DNA of 64,000 bases, taken from contig NZ_CP133017.1 of assembly GCF_030866765.1 (NCBI RefSeq), positions 1,703,001-1,767,000 of the forward strand, written 5' to 3'. Below the pieces are notes generated by a model. The model worked only from the letters and a program-made list of their open reading frames with translations. It ran no database searches and was not told where the DNA came from. Position numbers and translations under genes: made by a program. Shown one piece after another: positions 16,289-24,724 of the stretch (position 1 is the first letter of the stretch; each line of letters begins with the position of its first letter). This stretch comes from Paenibacillus silvisoli (GTDB lineage: Bacteria > Bacillota > Bacilli > Paenibacillales > Paenibacillaceae).

Positions 16289-17269
16289 ATGGAATATGTG
16301 AAGCTTGGCAATACCGGCCTGGACGTATCCCGGCTTTGTCTTGGTTGTATGAGCTTTGGCGTGGCGGAGCGCTGGGTTCATCCTTGGGTGCTCGATGAGG
16401 AGCGCAGCCGTCCGATCATCAAGAAGGCGCTGGAGCTGGGAATCAATTTCTTCGATACCGCCAATGTGTACGCGGACGGAACAAGCGAAGAAATTGTTGG
16501 ACGCGCGCTCAAGGAATATGCCAATCGCGATGAAATCGTACTGGCGACGAAGGTGCATTTTCGCATGCATCAAGGTCCCAACGGAGCGGGCCTTTCCCGG
16601 AAGGCGATTATGAGCGAGATCGATAAAAGTCTGAAGCGATTGGGAACAGATTATGTAGACCTGTATCAAATCCATCGCTGGGACTATCAAACGCCGATCG
16701 AAGAAACAATGGAGGCTTTGCATGACGTCGTGAAAGCCGGAAAAGCCAGATATATCGGCGCTTCGGCCATGTATGCCTGGCAGTTCCAGAAAGCGTTGTA
16801 CGTTGCGGAAAAGAATAGTTGGACCCGGTTCGTCTCGATGCAGAACCATTTGAACCTTCTCTATCGCGAAGAGGAGAGGGAGATGCTGCCGCTGTGCAAA
16901 GAAGAGAAGATCGGCGTCATTCCGTACAGTCCGCTCGCATCGGGAAGATTGACGCGCGACTGGTCGGAAACGACGCATCGTTCCGAGACGGATCAGGTGC
17001 AACGGTCCAAATACGATGCAACGGCTGAAACGGACAGGCACATCGCGGAGCGCGTTGCCGCAATCGCGGAGCAACGCGGTGTCACGCGCGGACAAATCGC
17101 GCTCGCGTGGCTTCTGCAGAAGCAGCCGGTAACCGCTCCGATCATCGGCGCTACAAAAGCGTCTCATCTTGCCGATGCGGCTGCTGCTCTTTCCATTACG
17201 TTAACAGCTGATGAAATCGCATCTCTGGAGGAGCCTTATGTGCCTCATCGCGTCGTTGGCGCGCTTTGA
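16289..17269 (+). CDS. Aldo/keto reductase
   Basis: A 326-residue NADPH-dependent reductase of the aldo/keto reductase superfamily. Visible parts: the N-terminal strand LGNTGLDVSRLCLGCMSFG, the catalytic Asp/Tyr region (INFFDTANVYADGTSEEIVGRAL), the catalytic Lys (VLATKVHF), the His in YQIHRWD, and the C-terminal cofactor-binding stretch (TAPIIGATKASHLADAAAAL). With an AdhR-like regulator it probably detoxifies reactive aldehydes. The ATG at 16289 follows GAGGAG; the open frame before it overlaps the promoter and is not translated. Confidence 0.92.
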   Translation: MEYVKLGNTGLDVSRLCLGCMSFGVAERWVHPWVLDEERSRPIIKKALELGINFFDTANVYADGTSEEIVGRALKEYANRDEIVLATKVHFRMHQGPNGAGLSRKAIMSEIDKSLKRLGTDYVDLYQIHRWDYQTPIEETMEALHDVVKAGKARYIGASAMYAWQFQKALYVAEKNSWTRFVSMQNHLNLLYREEEREMLPLCKEEKIGVIPYSPLASGRLTRDWSETTHRSETDQVQRSKYDATAETDRHIAERVAAIAEQRGVTRGQIALAWLLQKQPVTAPIIGATKASHLADAAAALSITLTADEIASLEEPYVPHRVVGAL

Positions 17270-17286
17270 TCGGATGGTGAAGCGTC

Positions 17287-17664
17287 GTGATGATCGCTGA
17301 AGTAAGCGAAAAATACAATTTGTCGCAGGATACGCTCCGCTATTACGAACGCATCGGGTTGATTCCGCGCGTTAACCGCAACAAGAACGGGGTCAGGGAT
17401 TATACCGAGGAAGATTGCAACTGGGTGGACTTTATTAAATGCATGCGAGCTACCGGGCTGCCTGTCGAGATGCTGTTGGGCTATGTCAGGCTGTTCCAGC
17501 AAGGCGACGAAACCTTGAAGGCCAGAAAAGCCATCTTAATCGAACAACGGGATCAGCTTGCGGTTAAGGTAGATGAAATGATGCGTGTATTGAATCGCCT
17601 GAACGATAAAATAGCCAGATATGATGAGACGATCGGGAAGAGAGAGAAAGCATTAAAAGGTTAA
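17287..17664 (+). CDS. adhR: MerR family regulator, AdhR-like
   Basis: A 125-residue MerR protein: winged helix (1-70, QDTLRYYERIGLIPRV) and a C-terminal dimerisation coiled coil (about 80-122). A cysteine in FIKCMR is residue 52 if the GTG at 17287 is used. This matches the position of the single reactive Cys of B. subtilis AdhR, which senses formaldehyde and methylglyoxal. It should activate the promoter at 16215 and thus its own operon. The ATG at 17290 is an equally possible start. The AdhR name rests on the sequence pattern, the cysteine and the operator. Confidence 0.82.
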   Translation: MMIAEVSEKYNLSQDTLRYYERIGLIPRVNRNKNGVRDYTEEDCNWVDFIKCMRATGLPVEMLLGYVRLFQQGDETLKARKAILIEQRDQLAVKVDEMMRVLNRLNDKIARYDETIGKREKALKG

Positions 17665-17681
17665 CGCGTAAACGAATGAAG

Positions 17682-17715
17682 TCCCTCGTCCGTAGCCGGG
17701 CGGGGGATATTTTTC
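17682..17715 (+). terminator. Rho-independent terminator
   Basis: TCCCTCGTCCG pairs with CGGGCGGGGGA (two G-U pairs), followed by TATTTTTC. It ends the aldo/keto reductase-MerR operon, convergent with the next gene. Confidence 0.75.
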
Positions 17716-17741
17716 TTTGTAGGCGCAAAAAAGAAAAGCCG

Positions 17742-18857
17742 TCACTGCATAAGCTGCAGGACGGCGCGGGAGCATTCCATCGGGTTATATTGCTGATTGC
17801 GTTTATTGAGGAGGTCCATACGGTGCTGGCCGGAGGTGCTTGGTTCCTGGATGAGCCCGAGCCACTTGTCGATCGTTTCGGTGGAGACGAGCATTTCGCC
17901 AAAGCCGCTGGCGACGAAGTACTCGCAATTGACCTCTTCCTGGCCTGGGATCGGTTCGTAGAACAGCATCGGAATGCCTTTGCTCAAGCCTTCGGTGCAC
18001 GTCATGCCGCCCGGCTTCGTAATGAGCAGGTCCGAGACGTCCATCAGCTTGTTGATTTCCTTCGTGAAGCCGAGCACTTTAATGTTCGGATGCTGATAAC
18101 TCGGATCGGCAAGCATGCGCTCGCGCACCTTCTCGTTATTGCCGACGCAGTAAATTAACTGGATGCGGTCGCGCCAGCGGGTCATATAGGTGAGCAGATC
18201 GTCGCTATACATAATCCCCCAGCCCCCGCCCATAATAAGGACGGTTGGCAGCGGCTTCAAATCGAATTGCGCCTGCAGCTCCGATTTGTCGTACGTTTGC
18301 CAGAAGTTCGGGTGCACCGGAATGCCGGTCACCTCGATTCGGGCAGGCGAAATGCCGCGGTCGGTCAGCTTCTTCTTCACTTCAACGGTAGAGACCAAAT
18401 ACTTATTGACTTCCGAGCTGGTCCAGGTGCCGTGCGCATCATAGTCGGTAATCAGCGTATACAGCGGAACCTGCAAACCGAGCCGCTTCAGCCTGGAAAC
18501 GACCGCGTTCGGTAGCGGATGCGTGCATACGATCAAATCCGGCTTCAACTGGGAGATGACCTGCGAAGTGTGCGTATAAAACAGCCGATGCAAAGCAAGC
18601 TGCGTAAATCGGTTCAACGATTTCTTATATTGTTTGCGGTAGAGCTTCCCGAGCAGCTTCGGCTGCTTCGTCACCGTTTTGCGATAGGCGTTTACAATCA
18701 TCGGGCCAATGACCGGATTAAGAAAATTGCCCAGCTCGATGACGCGGGTTTGGATAGCAGGGTTAAGCGAACGAAGCCCAACTGCAAGCGCGTAAGCCGC
18801 CTGGGTATGTCCGGAGCCGAACCCTTCGGAAAGGAGCAATACTCGTTTTTTTCGCAT
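17742..18857 (-). CDS. MGDG synthase-family glycosyltransferase (UgtP-like)
   Basis: A 371-residue glycosyltransferase that would add glucose from UDP-glucose to diacylglycerol, giving the membrane glycolipid that anchors lipoteichoic acid. The N-terminal MGDG-synthase domain shows LLLSEGFGSGHTQAAYAL and IVCTHPLPNAVV. The C-terminal GT28-like domain shows LIMGGGWGIMYSDDLL and the nucleotide-sugar loop LLITKPGGMTCTEGLSKGIPML. It is monocistronic on the minus strand. The closest known function is UgtP/YpfP. Some relatives use galactose, so the sugar is not certain. Confidence 0.85.
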   Translation of the reverse strand: MRKKRVLLLSEGFGSGHTQAAYALAVGLRSLNPAIQTRVIELGNFLNPVIGPMIVNAYRKTVTKQPKLLGKLYRKQYKKSLNRFTQLALHRLFYTHTSQVISQLKPDLIVCTHPLPNAVVSRLKRLGLQVPLYTLITDYDAHGTWTSSEVNKYLVSTVEVKKKLTDRGISPARIEVTGIPVHPNFWQTYDKSELQAQFDLKPLPTVLIMGGGWGIMYSDDLLTYMTRWRDRIQLIYCVGNNEKVRERMLADPSYQHPNIKVLGFTKEINKLMDVSDLLITKPGGMTCTEGLSKGIPMLFYEPIPGQEEVNCEYFVASGFGEMLVSTETIDKWLGLIQEPSTSGQHRMDLLNKRNQQYNPMECSRAVLQLMQ

Positions 18858-19043
18858 CTTCTCACCTGCTTCGAAATAACCGGGTCTAAAATCCCTTCGA
18901 ACCCTCTTACCATATTACGCTGTTACCAACACCAGCACAAGATTGGAATTGAGACTTGCCTCCGGATACGACCTTAAATTATCCTTAAATTGGGTGATTC
19001 GCACCAGAAGCGGACACGAAACAGAATGGAGTGAATAGAATCG

Positions 19044-19433
19044 ATGCAGAACCAGAAGTTTATTCCGGAGCAAGGCGCTATCGTAAACTTTACCTATAAA
19101 ACGGGCGAGTATGCAGGGGAAGTCATGGAAAACGGCGGACCGCGCGCGCTGATTAAAGTGCTGGCGGTGCTGAAGCATCCGGAGCAGGGCGATTTGCACA
19201 ATCCTTATAATCCTGACGTCCCGTTCTTCCATGAGCGCAGGGCGCTTAGCTATACGGAGAAGGCTAATGTGCCTTTCGGCGATATCGGCGGACCGTTCCG
19301 CGGAGAGGTACCTGACTATAAGGAGTCGCTCAGACGCGCGGTTGCTGCCGAAATCGAAGGCATCGACCGGCTGAAGCGCTGGGCAGAGCGAGGCTTAGAG
19401 CAGCTGCGGCAGCTGGAGAAGGAGTATCAATAA
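19044..19433 (+). CDS. kapB: Kinase-associated protein B family (KapB)
   Basis: A 129-residue KapB-family protein. In Bacillus subtilis KapB is needed for KinB-dependent signalling into the sporulation phosphorelay. The conserved core reads TGEYAGEV...RALIKVLAVLKHPEQGDLHNP, then the FFHERRALSYTEKANVP region, and a charged helical tail. No lipobox or signal peptide is visible, so the family name lipoprotein does not apply to this copy. It lies 28 bases before pyrE and is probably co-transcribed with it. Confidence 0.88.
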   Translation: MQNQKFIPEQGAIVNFTYKTGEYAGEVMENGGPRALIKVLAVLKHPEQGDLHNPYNPDVPFFHERRALSYTEKANVPFGDIGGPFRGEVPDYKESLRRAVAAEIEGIDRLKRWAERGLEQLRQLEKEYQ

Positions 19434-19461
19434 TCGAACACATGCGGGAGGCGCAGGCAGG

Positions 19462-20037
19462 ATGACCAAAAAGGAACTGGCAAAAGAAATCTATCGCATC
19501 GCGCATTTGACCGGCAGCTTCACGCTTCGCTCGGGACAAGTATCGGAGACGTATTTTGACAAGTATTTATTCGAAGGCAATCCGCGCGTGCTTGGCGCGA
19601 TCGCAAGCGAGCTGTCCTCCCGCATTCCGATTGGGATCGACGTGCTGGCGGGCCTGGAGATGGGCGGCATACCTGTCGCAACGGCGCTGTCGCTCGAAAC
19701 GAACCTGGCGGCGGCATTCGTCCGCAAGCAAGCGAAAAGCTACGGCACCTGCAAGCTCGCCGAAGGCGCGGACATTCGCGGCAAAAAGGTCTGCGTCGTG
19801 GAGGACGTGGTGACGACAGGCGGTCAGATTTTGCTGAGCGTGAAGGATTTGCGCGAAGCGGGGGCGATTGTAGAGGATGTCGTCTGCGTCATCGAACGTC
19901 ATCCGGATGGACGCAAGAAGCTGGCTGAGAACGGGCTGAAGCTTCATGCGCTGTTCACGATGGACGAGCTGATTGCGGCAGGAGCCGATCAGGAAGCGCC
20001 GCTTGAGCCGCAGAATGGACAAGGCTGGGGTGATTAA
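19462..20037 (+). CDS. pyrE: Orotate phosphoribosyltransferase
   Basis: A 191-residue enzyme converting orotate and PRPP to orotidine 5'-phosphate in pyrimidine synthesis. The PRPP-binding motif VCVVEDVVTTGGQ is at about 112-124. The N-terminal helix and LRSGQVSETYFDKYLFEGNPR segment (about 22-42) contact orotate. GGAGG precedes the ATG. In many Bacillales pyrE ends the pyr operon; here it stands with kapB instead. The hairpin behind it also carries a TetR half-site pair. Confidence 0.93.
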   Translation: MTKKELAKEIYRIAHLTGSFTLRSGQVSETYFDKYLFEGNPRVLGAIASELSSRIPIGIDVLAGLEMGGIPVATALSLETNLAAAFVRKQAKSYGTCKLAEGADIRGKKVCVVEDVVTTGGQILLSVKDLREAGAIVEDVVCVIERHPDGRKKLAENGLKLHALFTMDELIAAGADQEAPLEPQNGQGWGD

Positions 20038-20072
20038 GAAGTTTGCGATTATTGATGAACTGTGAGTGACCG

Positions 20073-20104
20073 AATGACCGGATTGTAATTCCGGTCATTT
20101 TCTG
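20073..20104 (+). terminator. Terminator after pyrE, overlapping a TetR operator
   Basis: AATGACCGGA/TCCGGTCATT with a seven-base loop is followed by TTTCTG. The same bases contain the ATGACC-N13-GGTCAT dyad listed separately, so the hairpin may have two uses. Confidence 0.65.
20074..20098. promoter_or_regulatory. TetR operator, copy 1 (in front of tetR)
   Basis: ATGACC, 13 bases, GGTCAT. The identical half-sites and spacing occur at 21012-21036 in front of the YhgE gene. This suggests that the regulator between them controls both genes. Confidence 0.65.
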
Positions 20105-20146
20105 TTAGGATAGCTTTATTAGATGAAGGAAAGGCGGCGCGGCGCA

Positions 20147-20734
20147 ATGGAATCGAAGAAGCCGATCGATCGCAGGCTGCAAATCGTCGAGGCGGCGGGA
20201 CAATCGTTTGCCATGTTCGGTTACAAGGCGACGACGATGGAGCTCGTGTCCAAAATTGCCGGAGTAGGCAAAGGGACGATCTATACATTCTTCGCAACGA
20301 AGGAAGATCTCTTCGGCGAGATTATCCGGCAGTTGGCCAGCGAGCTGCGCAGCTTGGTGGATCGCACGATTGACCGCGAGCGGAATTTTTTCGGCAATTT
20401 GGCGGCCGTCCTGCACGAGCTGCTGCTGTTCCGCGAGAAGCATGAGCTGATCGTGAAGCTGTCGCAAGAGATCCGGGACATCGGTACGCCGATGGCCAAG
20501 GAGGGCATCGCGAAGCTGGAGCAGGCGATTCACGCGTTTATCCAGCATGAGGTCGAGCTTGCCGTGAAGAAGGGCGAGCTGCGCGACGGCGTTGACCCGG
20601 CGCTTACCGCTTTTGTCATGCTCAAGCTGTATCTCGCGATTGGCGTGGAGTGGAGCAGAAGCCATCCGATGTCGCGCGAAGATATCGCGGCGTATTTTAC
20701 GAGCTTGCTGAGCGGCGGGGTCGGGGCTCGTTGA
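20147..20734 (+). CDS. TetR family regulator (YhgD-like)
   Basis: A 195-residue TetR protein. The N-terminal helix-turn-helix is at about 10-56 (LQIVEAAGQSFAMFGYKATTMELVSKIAGVGKGTIYTFF). A helical ligand domain follows. Its position next to a YhgE/Pip gene mirrors yhgD-yhgE of Bacillus. It most likely represses itself and the YhgE gene through the two ATGACC-N13-GGTCAT sites. I chose the ATG at 20147 (MESKK), with AGGCGG upstream; an ATG at 20123 is the alternative. The inducer is unknown. Confidence 0.88.
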   Translation: MESKKPIDRRLQIVEAAGQSFAMFGYKATTMELVSKIAGVGKGTIYTFFATKEDLFGEIIRQLASELRSLVDRTIDRERNFFGNLAAVLHELLLFREKHELIVKLSQEIRDIGTPMAKEGIAKLEQAIHAFIQHEVELAVKKGELRDGVDPALTAFVMLKLYLAIGVEWSRSHPMSREDIAAYFTSLLSGGVGAR

Positions 20735-20770
20735 GGGATAACAAACTTTGGACAATGCCGGCTTTAGGCT

Positions 20771-20956
20771 TCTAACGGTTGCCACAGCGGTTATTTGCAT
20801 GAAATCAGCCGTTTTTAAAATCTAACGGTTGCCACAGAGGCTATTTGGCCCGAATTTGGCGGTTTCGCTGCCGAAATCGCCAAATAGCGTTACTGGCAAC
20901 CGTTACAATTCAAAAGTGCTGTTTGAGGATAAATAGCGTGCATGGCAACCGTTAGC
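20771..20956. repeat. Four copies of the 50-bp-period intergenic repeat (two direct, two inverted)
   Basis: Cores at 20771 and 20821 (plus orientation, TAACGGTTGCCACAG then CTATTT) and at 20881 and 20931 (minus orientation). Each pair is spaced exactly 50 bp. The spacer also shows a weakly conserved CAGC..TTTT pattern. The two pairs face each other, so the whole block is a large imperfect inverted repeat. The same family is at 51-126. The block fills most of the 336-base gap 20735-21070; the rest holds the TetR operator. Confidence 0.8.
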
Positions 20957-21011
20957 GTTTGGGCGGTCGGTAATCTGAGGCTAGGTAACTAGCATTTTTA
21001 TTTGTTGTGAA

Positions 21012-21036
21012 ATGACCAAAATACCAATTTGGTCAT
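21012..21036. promoter_or_regulatory. TetR operator, copy 2 (in front of the YhgE gene)
   Basis: ATGACC, 13 bases, GGTCAT; the perfect arms extend to AAATGACCAAA and TTTGGTCATTT. It lies 35 bases before the YhgE start codon. Confidence 0.7.
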
Positions 21037-21070
21037 TTATTCACTAAATAGTTCATGGAGGCGGTACGCG

Positions 21071-23089
21071 ATGAATGGGTTATCGTTATTTGGCAAGGAG
21101 ATGAGCCGGATTGCGCGCGATCGGAAGCTGCTCATTCCGATTATCGGGATCGCTTTTATTCCGGTTATGTACAGCGGCATGCTGATCGGTTCGTTTTGGG
21201 ATCCGTACGGGAAGCTGAACGAGCTGCCCGTGGCTGTCGTGAATGAAGACGCCGGCGCGCAATTTGAAGGCAAGCCGCTGGCCGTCGGCCGCGATTTGGT
21301 CGACGAGCTGAAGGCGAACAACGATTTTGACTGGGCTTTTGTCAGCCGGTCAGAGGCGGAGAAGGGGCTGAAGGATGGCAGCTATTATTATGCCATCGAA
21401 ATTCCGGCTTCATTCTCGCAGCAAGCGACTACGCTGCTGGATGAGAAGCCGCAGCCTGCGGCGATTCGCTACGTTTCCAACGACAGCGAGAACTATTTGG
21501 CTGCGAAGATCGGGCAGTCGGCCGTCACGAAGCTGCAAACCGAAATTTCGCAGCAGGTGACGAAGGCTTATGCCGAGGCGGTTTTCTCCAGCATCGGCGA
21601 AGCCTCGGATGGCATTGCGAAGGCGAGCGAAGGCGCCGGGAAGCTGAGCCAAGGCGCAACGGACGCGGAGCAAGGCGCGCAGCTGCTGCGCGACAATGTG
21701 GCAAAGCTGGCCGCGGGCTCGGAGCGGCTGGCCGGCGGGGTTGAGGCGCTCGGCACCGGCGCCGGTCAGCTGGCGGACGGCACGGCCGCCGTGCGCGACG
21801 GCTCGGCGGCGCTCGCGGCCGGGCTTGGCAAGCTTGAAGCCGCCGGCGCGAAGCTCGGCGGCGGGGCCGCGCAAGCGGCGGAGGCCGGCGCGCAGCTGGC
21901 CGACGGGCTTGCCGCGGCGGAGCGGGGCAGCGCGCAGCTAGCCGGCTCTGCCGCGCAGCTGTCGGCGGCGCTCGAGGCGTACGCCGCCGCGGCGGGGGCG
22001 GATGCAGCGCAGGATGAGGCGCTGCAGAAGCTGCTCGGCGCAGCCCGCGCGGTCGCTGCGGGCGCGGCCGAGCTCTCCGGCGGCAGCGCGCAGCTGGCCG
22101 CCGGCGGCGCGGAGCTGCAGCAGGGCCAGCGCCAGCTGCAGCAGGGCATGACGGCGTTGCACGCGCAGCTCAGCGCCGCGCAGCAAGGCGGCGCCAAGCT
22201 GGCCGCGGGCGCCGAAACCGCCGCGGCCGGCGCCGCGAAGCTCGCGGACGGCGCTGCCGCCGCAGGCCGCGGCGCGGCCGAGCTTGCCGGCGGCTCCGGC
22301 AAGCTGGCCAGCGGCTCCGCCGCATTGGCGAGCGGCACCGCGCAGCTCGCCGGCGGCACGGCCGAGCTGTCGGGCAAGCTCGGCGATGCCGCGAAGCAAA
22401 CCGGGGGCATCACCGGAACCGATGCCCTGTACGACATGTTCGCGAACCCGGTCCATGTCGAGGAAGAGAAGCTGACCGACGTGCCGAACTACGGCACCGG
22501 CTTCACGCCCTACTTCTTGTCGCTCGGTCTGTTCGTCGGCGCGCTGCTGTCCACGACGGTGATGCAAATGCGCGAAACCGGCACGAAGCCGAGCTCCGGC
22601 TGGAGCTGGTTCGTGAGCAAAGCGCTCCTGTTCGCAGGCGTCGGAATCGTGCAGGCGTTGATCGCGGACGCGATTCTGCTTTACGGCATCGGACTTGAGG
22701 TCAATCACTTAGGCGCATTTGTCGGCATGTCTGTATTGGCCAGCGTCACCTTTATGATGATGGTGCAGTTCCTCGTGACGGCGTTCGATCAGCCGGGACG
22801 CTTCATCGGCGTCATGATCATGATTTTGCAGCTGACCGGCAGCGCCGGCACGTACCCGTCGGAGCTGGTGCCTTCGTGGCTGCAGCAAATCAGCGGCTGG
22901 CTGCCGATGACCTACTCGATCGGCGCGTTCCGCGAAATCGTCACCGGCAACGAGCTGGAGACGGTGGGCAGCAAGGCGATGCATCTTGGAAGCTTTGCCG
23001 TCGTATTCGCGTTGCTGACGCTGGCGGTCTTCCTGATTCTGCACCGAAACGCGAGACGCGAATCGTCAGCTCCGCTTGAAGCAGCATAA
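21071..23089 (+). CDS. YhgE/Pip family membrane protein
   Basis: A 672-residue protein of the YhgE/Pip (phage infection protein) family, related to the ABC-2 and EsaA membrane proteins. One N-terminal helix (about 21-41) is followed by a large outside domain. A long Ala/Gly/Leu-rich repeated stretch (about 185-450) carries many LA.GA..LA.G units, predicted as coiled helix. Then come KLTDVPNYGTGFTPYFLSL and five or six C-terminal membrane helices (about 480-665). The ATG at 21071 follows GGAGG. Substrate or partner is unknown; the family is used as a phage receptor in some bacteria. The repeat region is the most G+C-rich DNA in the window. Confidence 0.88.
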   Translation: MNGLSLFGKEMSRIARDRKLLIPIIGIAFIPVMYSGMLIGSFWDPYGKLNELPVAVVNEDAGAQFEGKPLAVGRDLVDELKANNDFDWAFVSRSEAEKGLKDGSYYYAIEIPASFSQQATTLLDEKPQPAAIRYVSNDSENYLAAKIGQSAVTKLQTEISQQVTKAYAEAVFSSIGEASDGIAKASEGAGKLSQGATDAEQGAQLLRDNVAKLAAGSERLAGGVEALGTGAGQLADGTAAVRDGSAALAAGLGKLEAAGAKLGGGAAQAAEAGAQLADGLAAAERGSAQLAGSAAQLSAALEAYAAAAGADAAQDEALQKLLGAARAVAAGAAELSGGSAQLAAGGAELQQGQRQLQQGMTALHAQLSAAQQGGAKLAAGAETAAAGAAKLADGAAAAGRGAAELAGGSGKLASGSAALASGTAQLAGGTAELSGKLGDAAKQTGGITGTDALYDMFANPVHVEEEKLTDVPNYGTGFTPYFLSLGLFVGALLSTTVMQMRETGTKPSSGWSWFVSKALLFAGVGIVQALIADAILLYGIGLEVNHLGAFVGMSVLASVTFMMMVQFLVTAFDQPGRFIGVMIMILQLTGSAGTYPSELVPSWLQQISGWLPMTYSIGAFREIVTGNELETVGSKAMHLGSFAVVFALLTLAVFLILHRNARRESSAPLEAA

Positions 23090-23137
23090 GAAGTTTCAAT
23101 GCTTTTTACTCCCGCGCCTCAAAGCGCAGCAAAACAA

Positions 23138-23178
23138 AAAAGGCTGGACTAACGCACCACTGCGTAGTCCAGCCTTTT
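23138..23178. terminator. Bidirectional terminator
   Basis: AAAAGGCTGGACTA/TAGTCCAGCCTTTT lies between the convergent YhgE and SGNH hydrolase genes. Confidence 0.88.
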
Positions 23179-23191
23179 CCCTTACCATCCG

Positions 23192-24571
23192 TTAACTCAC
23201 AAACACCGTCGCAATCGGCTTCCGATAAACGACCTGATACCCGAGTCCCTTCGACAGCGCTGCAAGCGGCAGATACGTCACCGAGCTGCCCCCAACCTGC
23301 TGCAGGTAAGCCGGCGTCTCCAGCGGCACCGATTGGCCGTTTACATTCATCGTCGCAGCGCCGATCGTGAAAGCGACCGTCTTATCGCCGGACTTGATCG
23401 TCGCCGTCCGCGTCTTGCCGTCCCATGCGAGCGTCGCGTTCAGCGCCTTCGCCACGTCGCGCATCGGCAGGAAGGTTGTATTGTTTTTAAGCACCGGTTG
23501 ATTACCGTCTTTCAATGACTTGCCTTGCACGACGACGCGCAGCGGCGCACCATCAGCGAGCGCGTCCGGCTCGCGGTACTCGCCCCAAATCCCTTTGGCG
23601 AACGCTTTGCCCATCACCTCATAACCGGCTTGCTTCGGATGGATGTCTCCTTTGAGGATCGAAGTGTAGCTGAGTTCCTTGCCTCGGAACGGAATGGCGA
23701 CATCGACGGATCGCACGTCGTGACCTTCCTGAACGAATTTCGCCGCAATCGCTTCGGTCTGCTTCTTCAGTTTGTCGACTCCATCGACCAATACGGCATA
23801 TTGCTCTTCCGTAATCGCCTGATTCAACGCGGAAGGCTTCGGTGCGGGCAGATACTGATCCGAGAACACGATGATCGCCTTCGGGTTCATGCTTACGATT
23901 TTTCGCAGCGCCGACTCCAGTGCAGGGTAGTAGCCGTCCAACAGCGCATCCAACCGCTTCTTTAATTCGTCCGCCGACAAGTCGTCCTCGCGTATCGCGT
24001 CGAAAATAGGCGTAAAATCATTCCCGCCGATCGTCAGTACGATCAAATCCGCTTGCTTCAACTCTTCGCCCATCTGCGCGGTCTTCGCAACCGTTTCATT
24101 GGCAAGGGGATAGTCGGATAAGCCGGATTGCACTTGCTCCGCCGTCACGCTTGTACCGGCAGCAGCCGCATCGAGCAGCTTTAACAGCCCTGGCGACTTC
24201 AAGCCGAGCACGCCGAAATTATTCAATTCCGCACGGCCGTGATACAATGCCTGCTCATAGACGCGCTCTACATAGCCGTAAGGAACGGAATTGAGCGTCA
24301 ACCCGAGCTCGTACCCGGCCGTCAAAGAGTCGCCGACCGCAACGATGCGAAGCGGCTGGCCAACCTCGGTCTTCGGCGCCAAAGGCGTTGTAGCGGATAT
24401 GGCTTGAACCGGCGTATTATATGGAACGAATACGTTGATATCTGTTTTGGCTTTAGTCCCGACAACGGCAGACGCAGCAAAAGCGCCTCCACCCCCGAAC
24501 GTGCCCAGCAGCATGGCTGCAGCCGTGAGCGTTATCGTCATCCGCATCGGCTTCCTGAATTTACTATACAT
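23192..24571 (-). CDS. Secreted SGNH/GDSL hydrolase with copper-amine-oxidase-like stalk domain
   Basis: A 459-residue exported protein. A signal peptide (1-33) is followed by an SGNH esterase domain at about 73-335: block I VAVGDSLTAGY with the catalytic Ser, block III TIGGNDF, and the Asp/His pair in ILKGDIHPKQAGYEVM. A C-terminal domain (about 345-459) with FLPMRDVAKALNATLAWD and YLPLAALSKGLGYQV is the Paenibacillus-type copper amine oxidase N-terminal-like stalk module, used for wall or matrix attachment. It probably removes acyl groups from a surface glycan or lipid. The ATG at 24571 has AAGGATGTGGAG upstream; an ATG at 24592 is possible. Confidence 0.88.
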   Translation of the reverse strand: MYSKFRKPMRMTITLTAAAMLLGTFGGGGAFAASAVVGTKAKTDINVFVPYNTPVQAISATTPLAPKTEVGQPLRIVAVGDSLTAGYELGLTLNSVPYGYVERVYEQALYHGRAELNNFGVLGLKSPGLLKLLDAAAAGTSVTAEQVQSGLSDYPLANETVAKTAQMGEELKQADLIVLTIGGNDFTPIFDAIREDDLSADELKKRLDALLDGYYPALESALRKIVSMNPKAIIVFSDQYLPAPKPSALNQAITEEQYAVLVDGVDKLKKQTEAIAAKFVQEGHDVRSVDVAIPFRGKELSYTSILKGDIHPKQAGYEVMGKAFAKGIWGEYREPDALADGAPLRVVVQGKSLKDGNQPVLKNNTTFLPMRDVAKALNATLAWDGKTRTATIKSGDKTVAFTIGAATMNVNGQSVPLETPAYLQQVGGSSVTYLPLAALSKGLGYQVVYRKPIATVFVS

Positions 24572-24695
24572 GTTCTCCACATCCTTCTGCATAATTATGC
24601 GTCTTATTGAGTACGGGCCGGTATCGCCGAATATTCTTATGTATTGCTGCTGTGACGTGGTAAAGAATGGTTATCACAATTATAAAAATATTAAA

Positions 24696-24724
24696 TTGAT
24701 ATCGGTCAGCTCTGGTGTTAAAAT
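24696..24724 (+). promoter_or_regulatory. Probable gltB promoter
   Basis: TTGATA (24696-24701), 17 bases, TAAAAT (24719-24724), leaving a leader of about 160 bases. The 322-base gap 24572-24893 is A+T-rich. Besides this promoter I see no riboswitch or clear repeat in it. Confidence 0.55.

Noticed and set aside
20771-20956. CRISPR array
   Set aside because: Repeats change orientation half way, the 24-bp spacers are themselves related, and no cas gene is present.
21766-22437. Several long frames on both strands in the YhgE repeat region
   Set aside because: Very high G+C and repeated codons open all frames; only the plus frame from 21071 has a start site and membrane helices.
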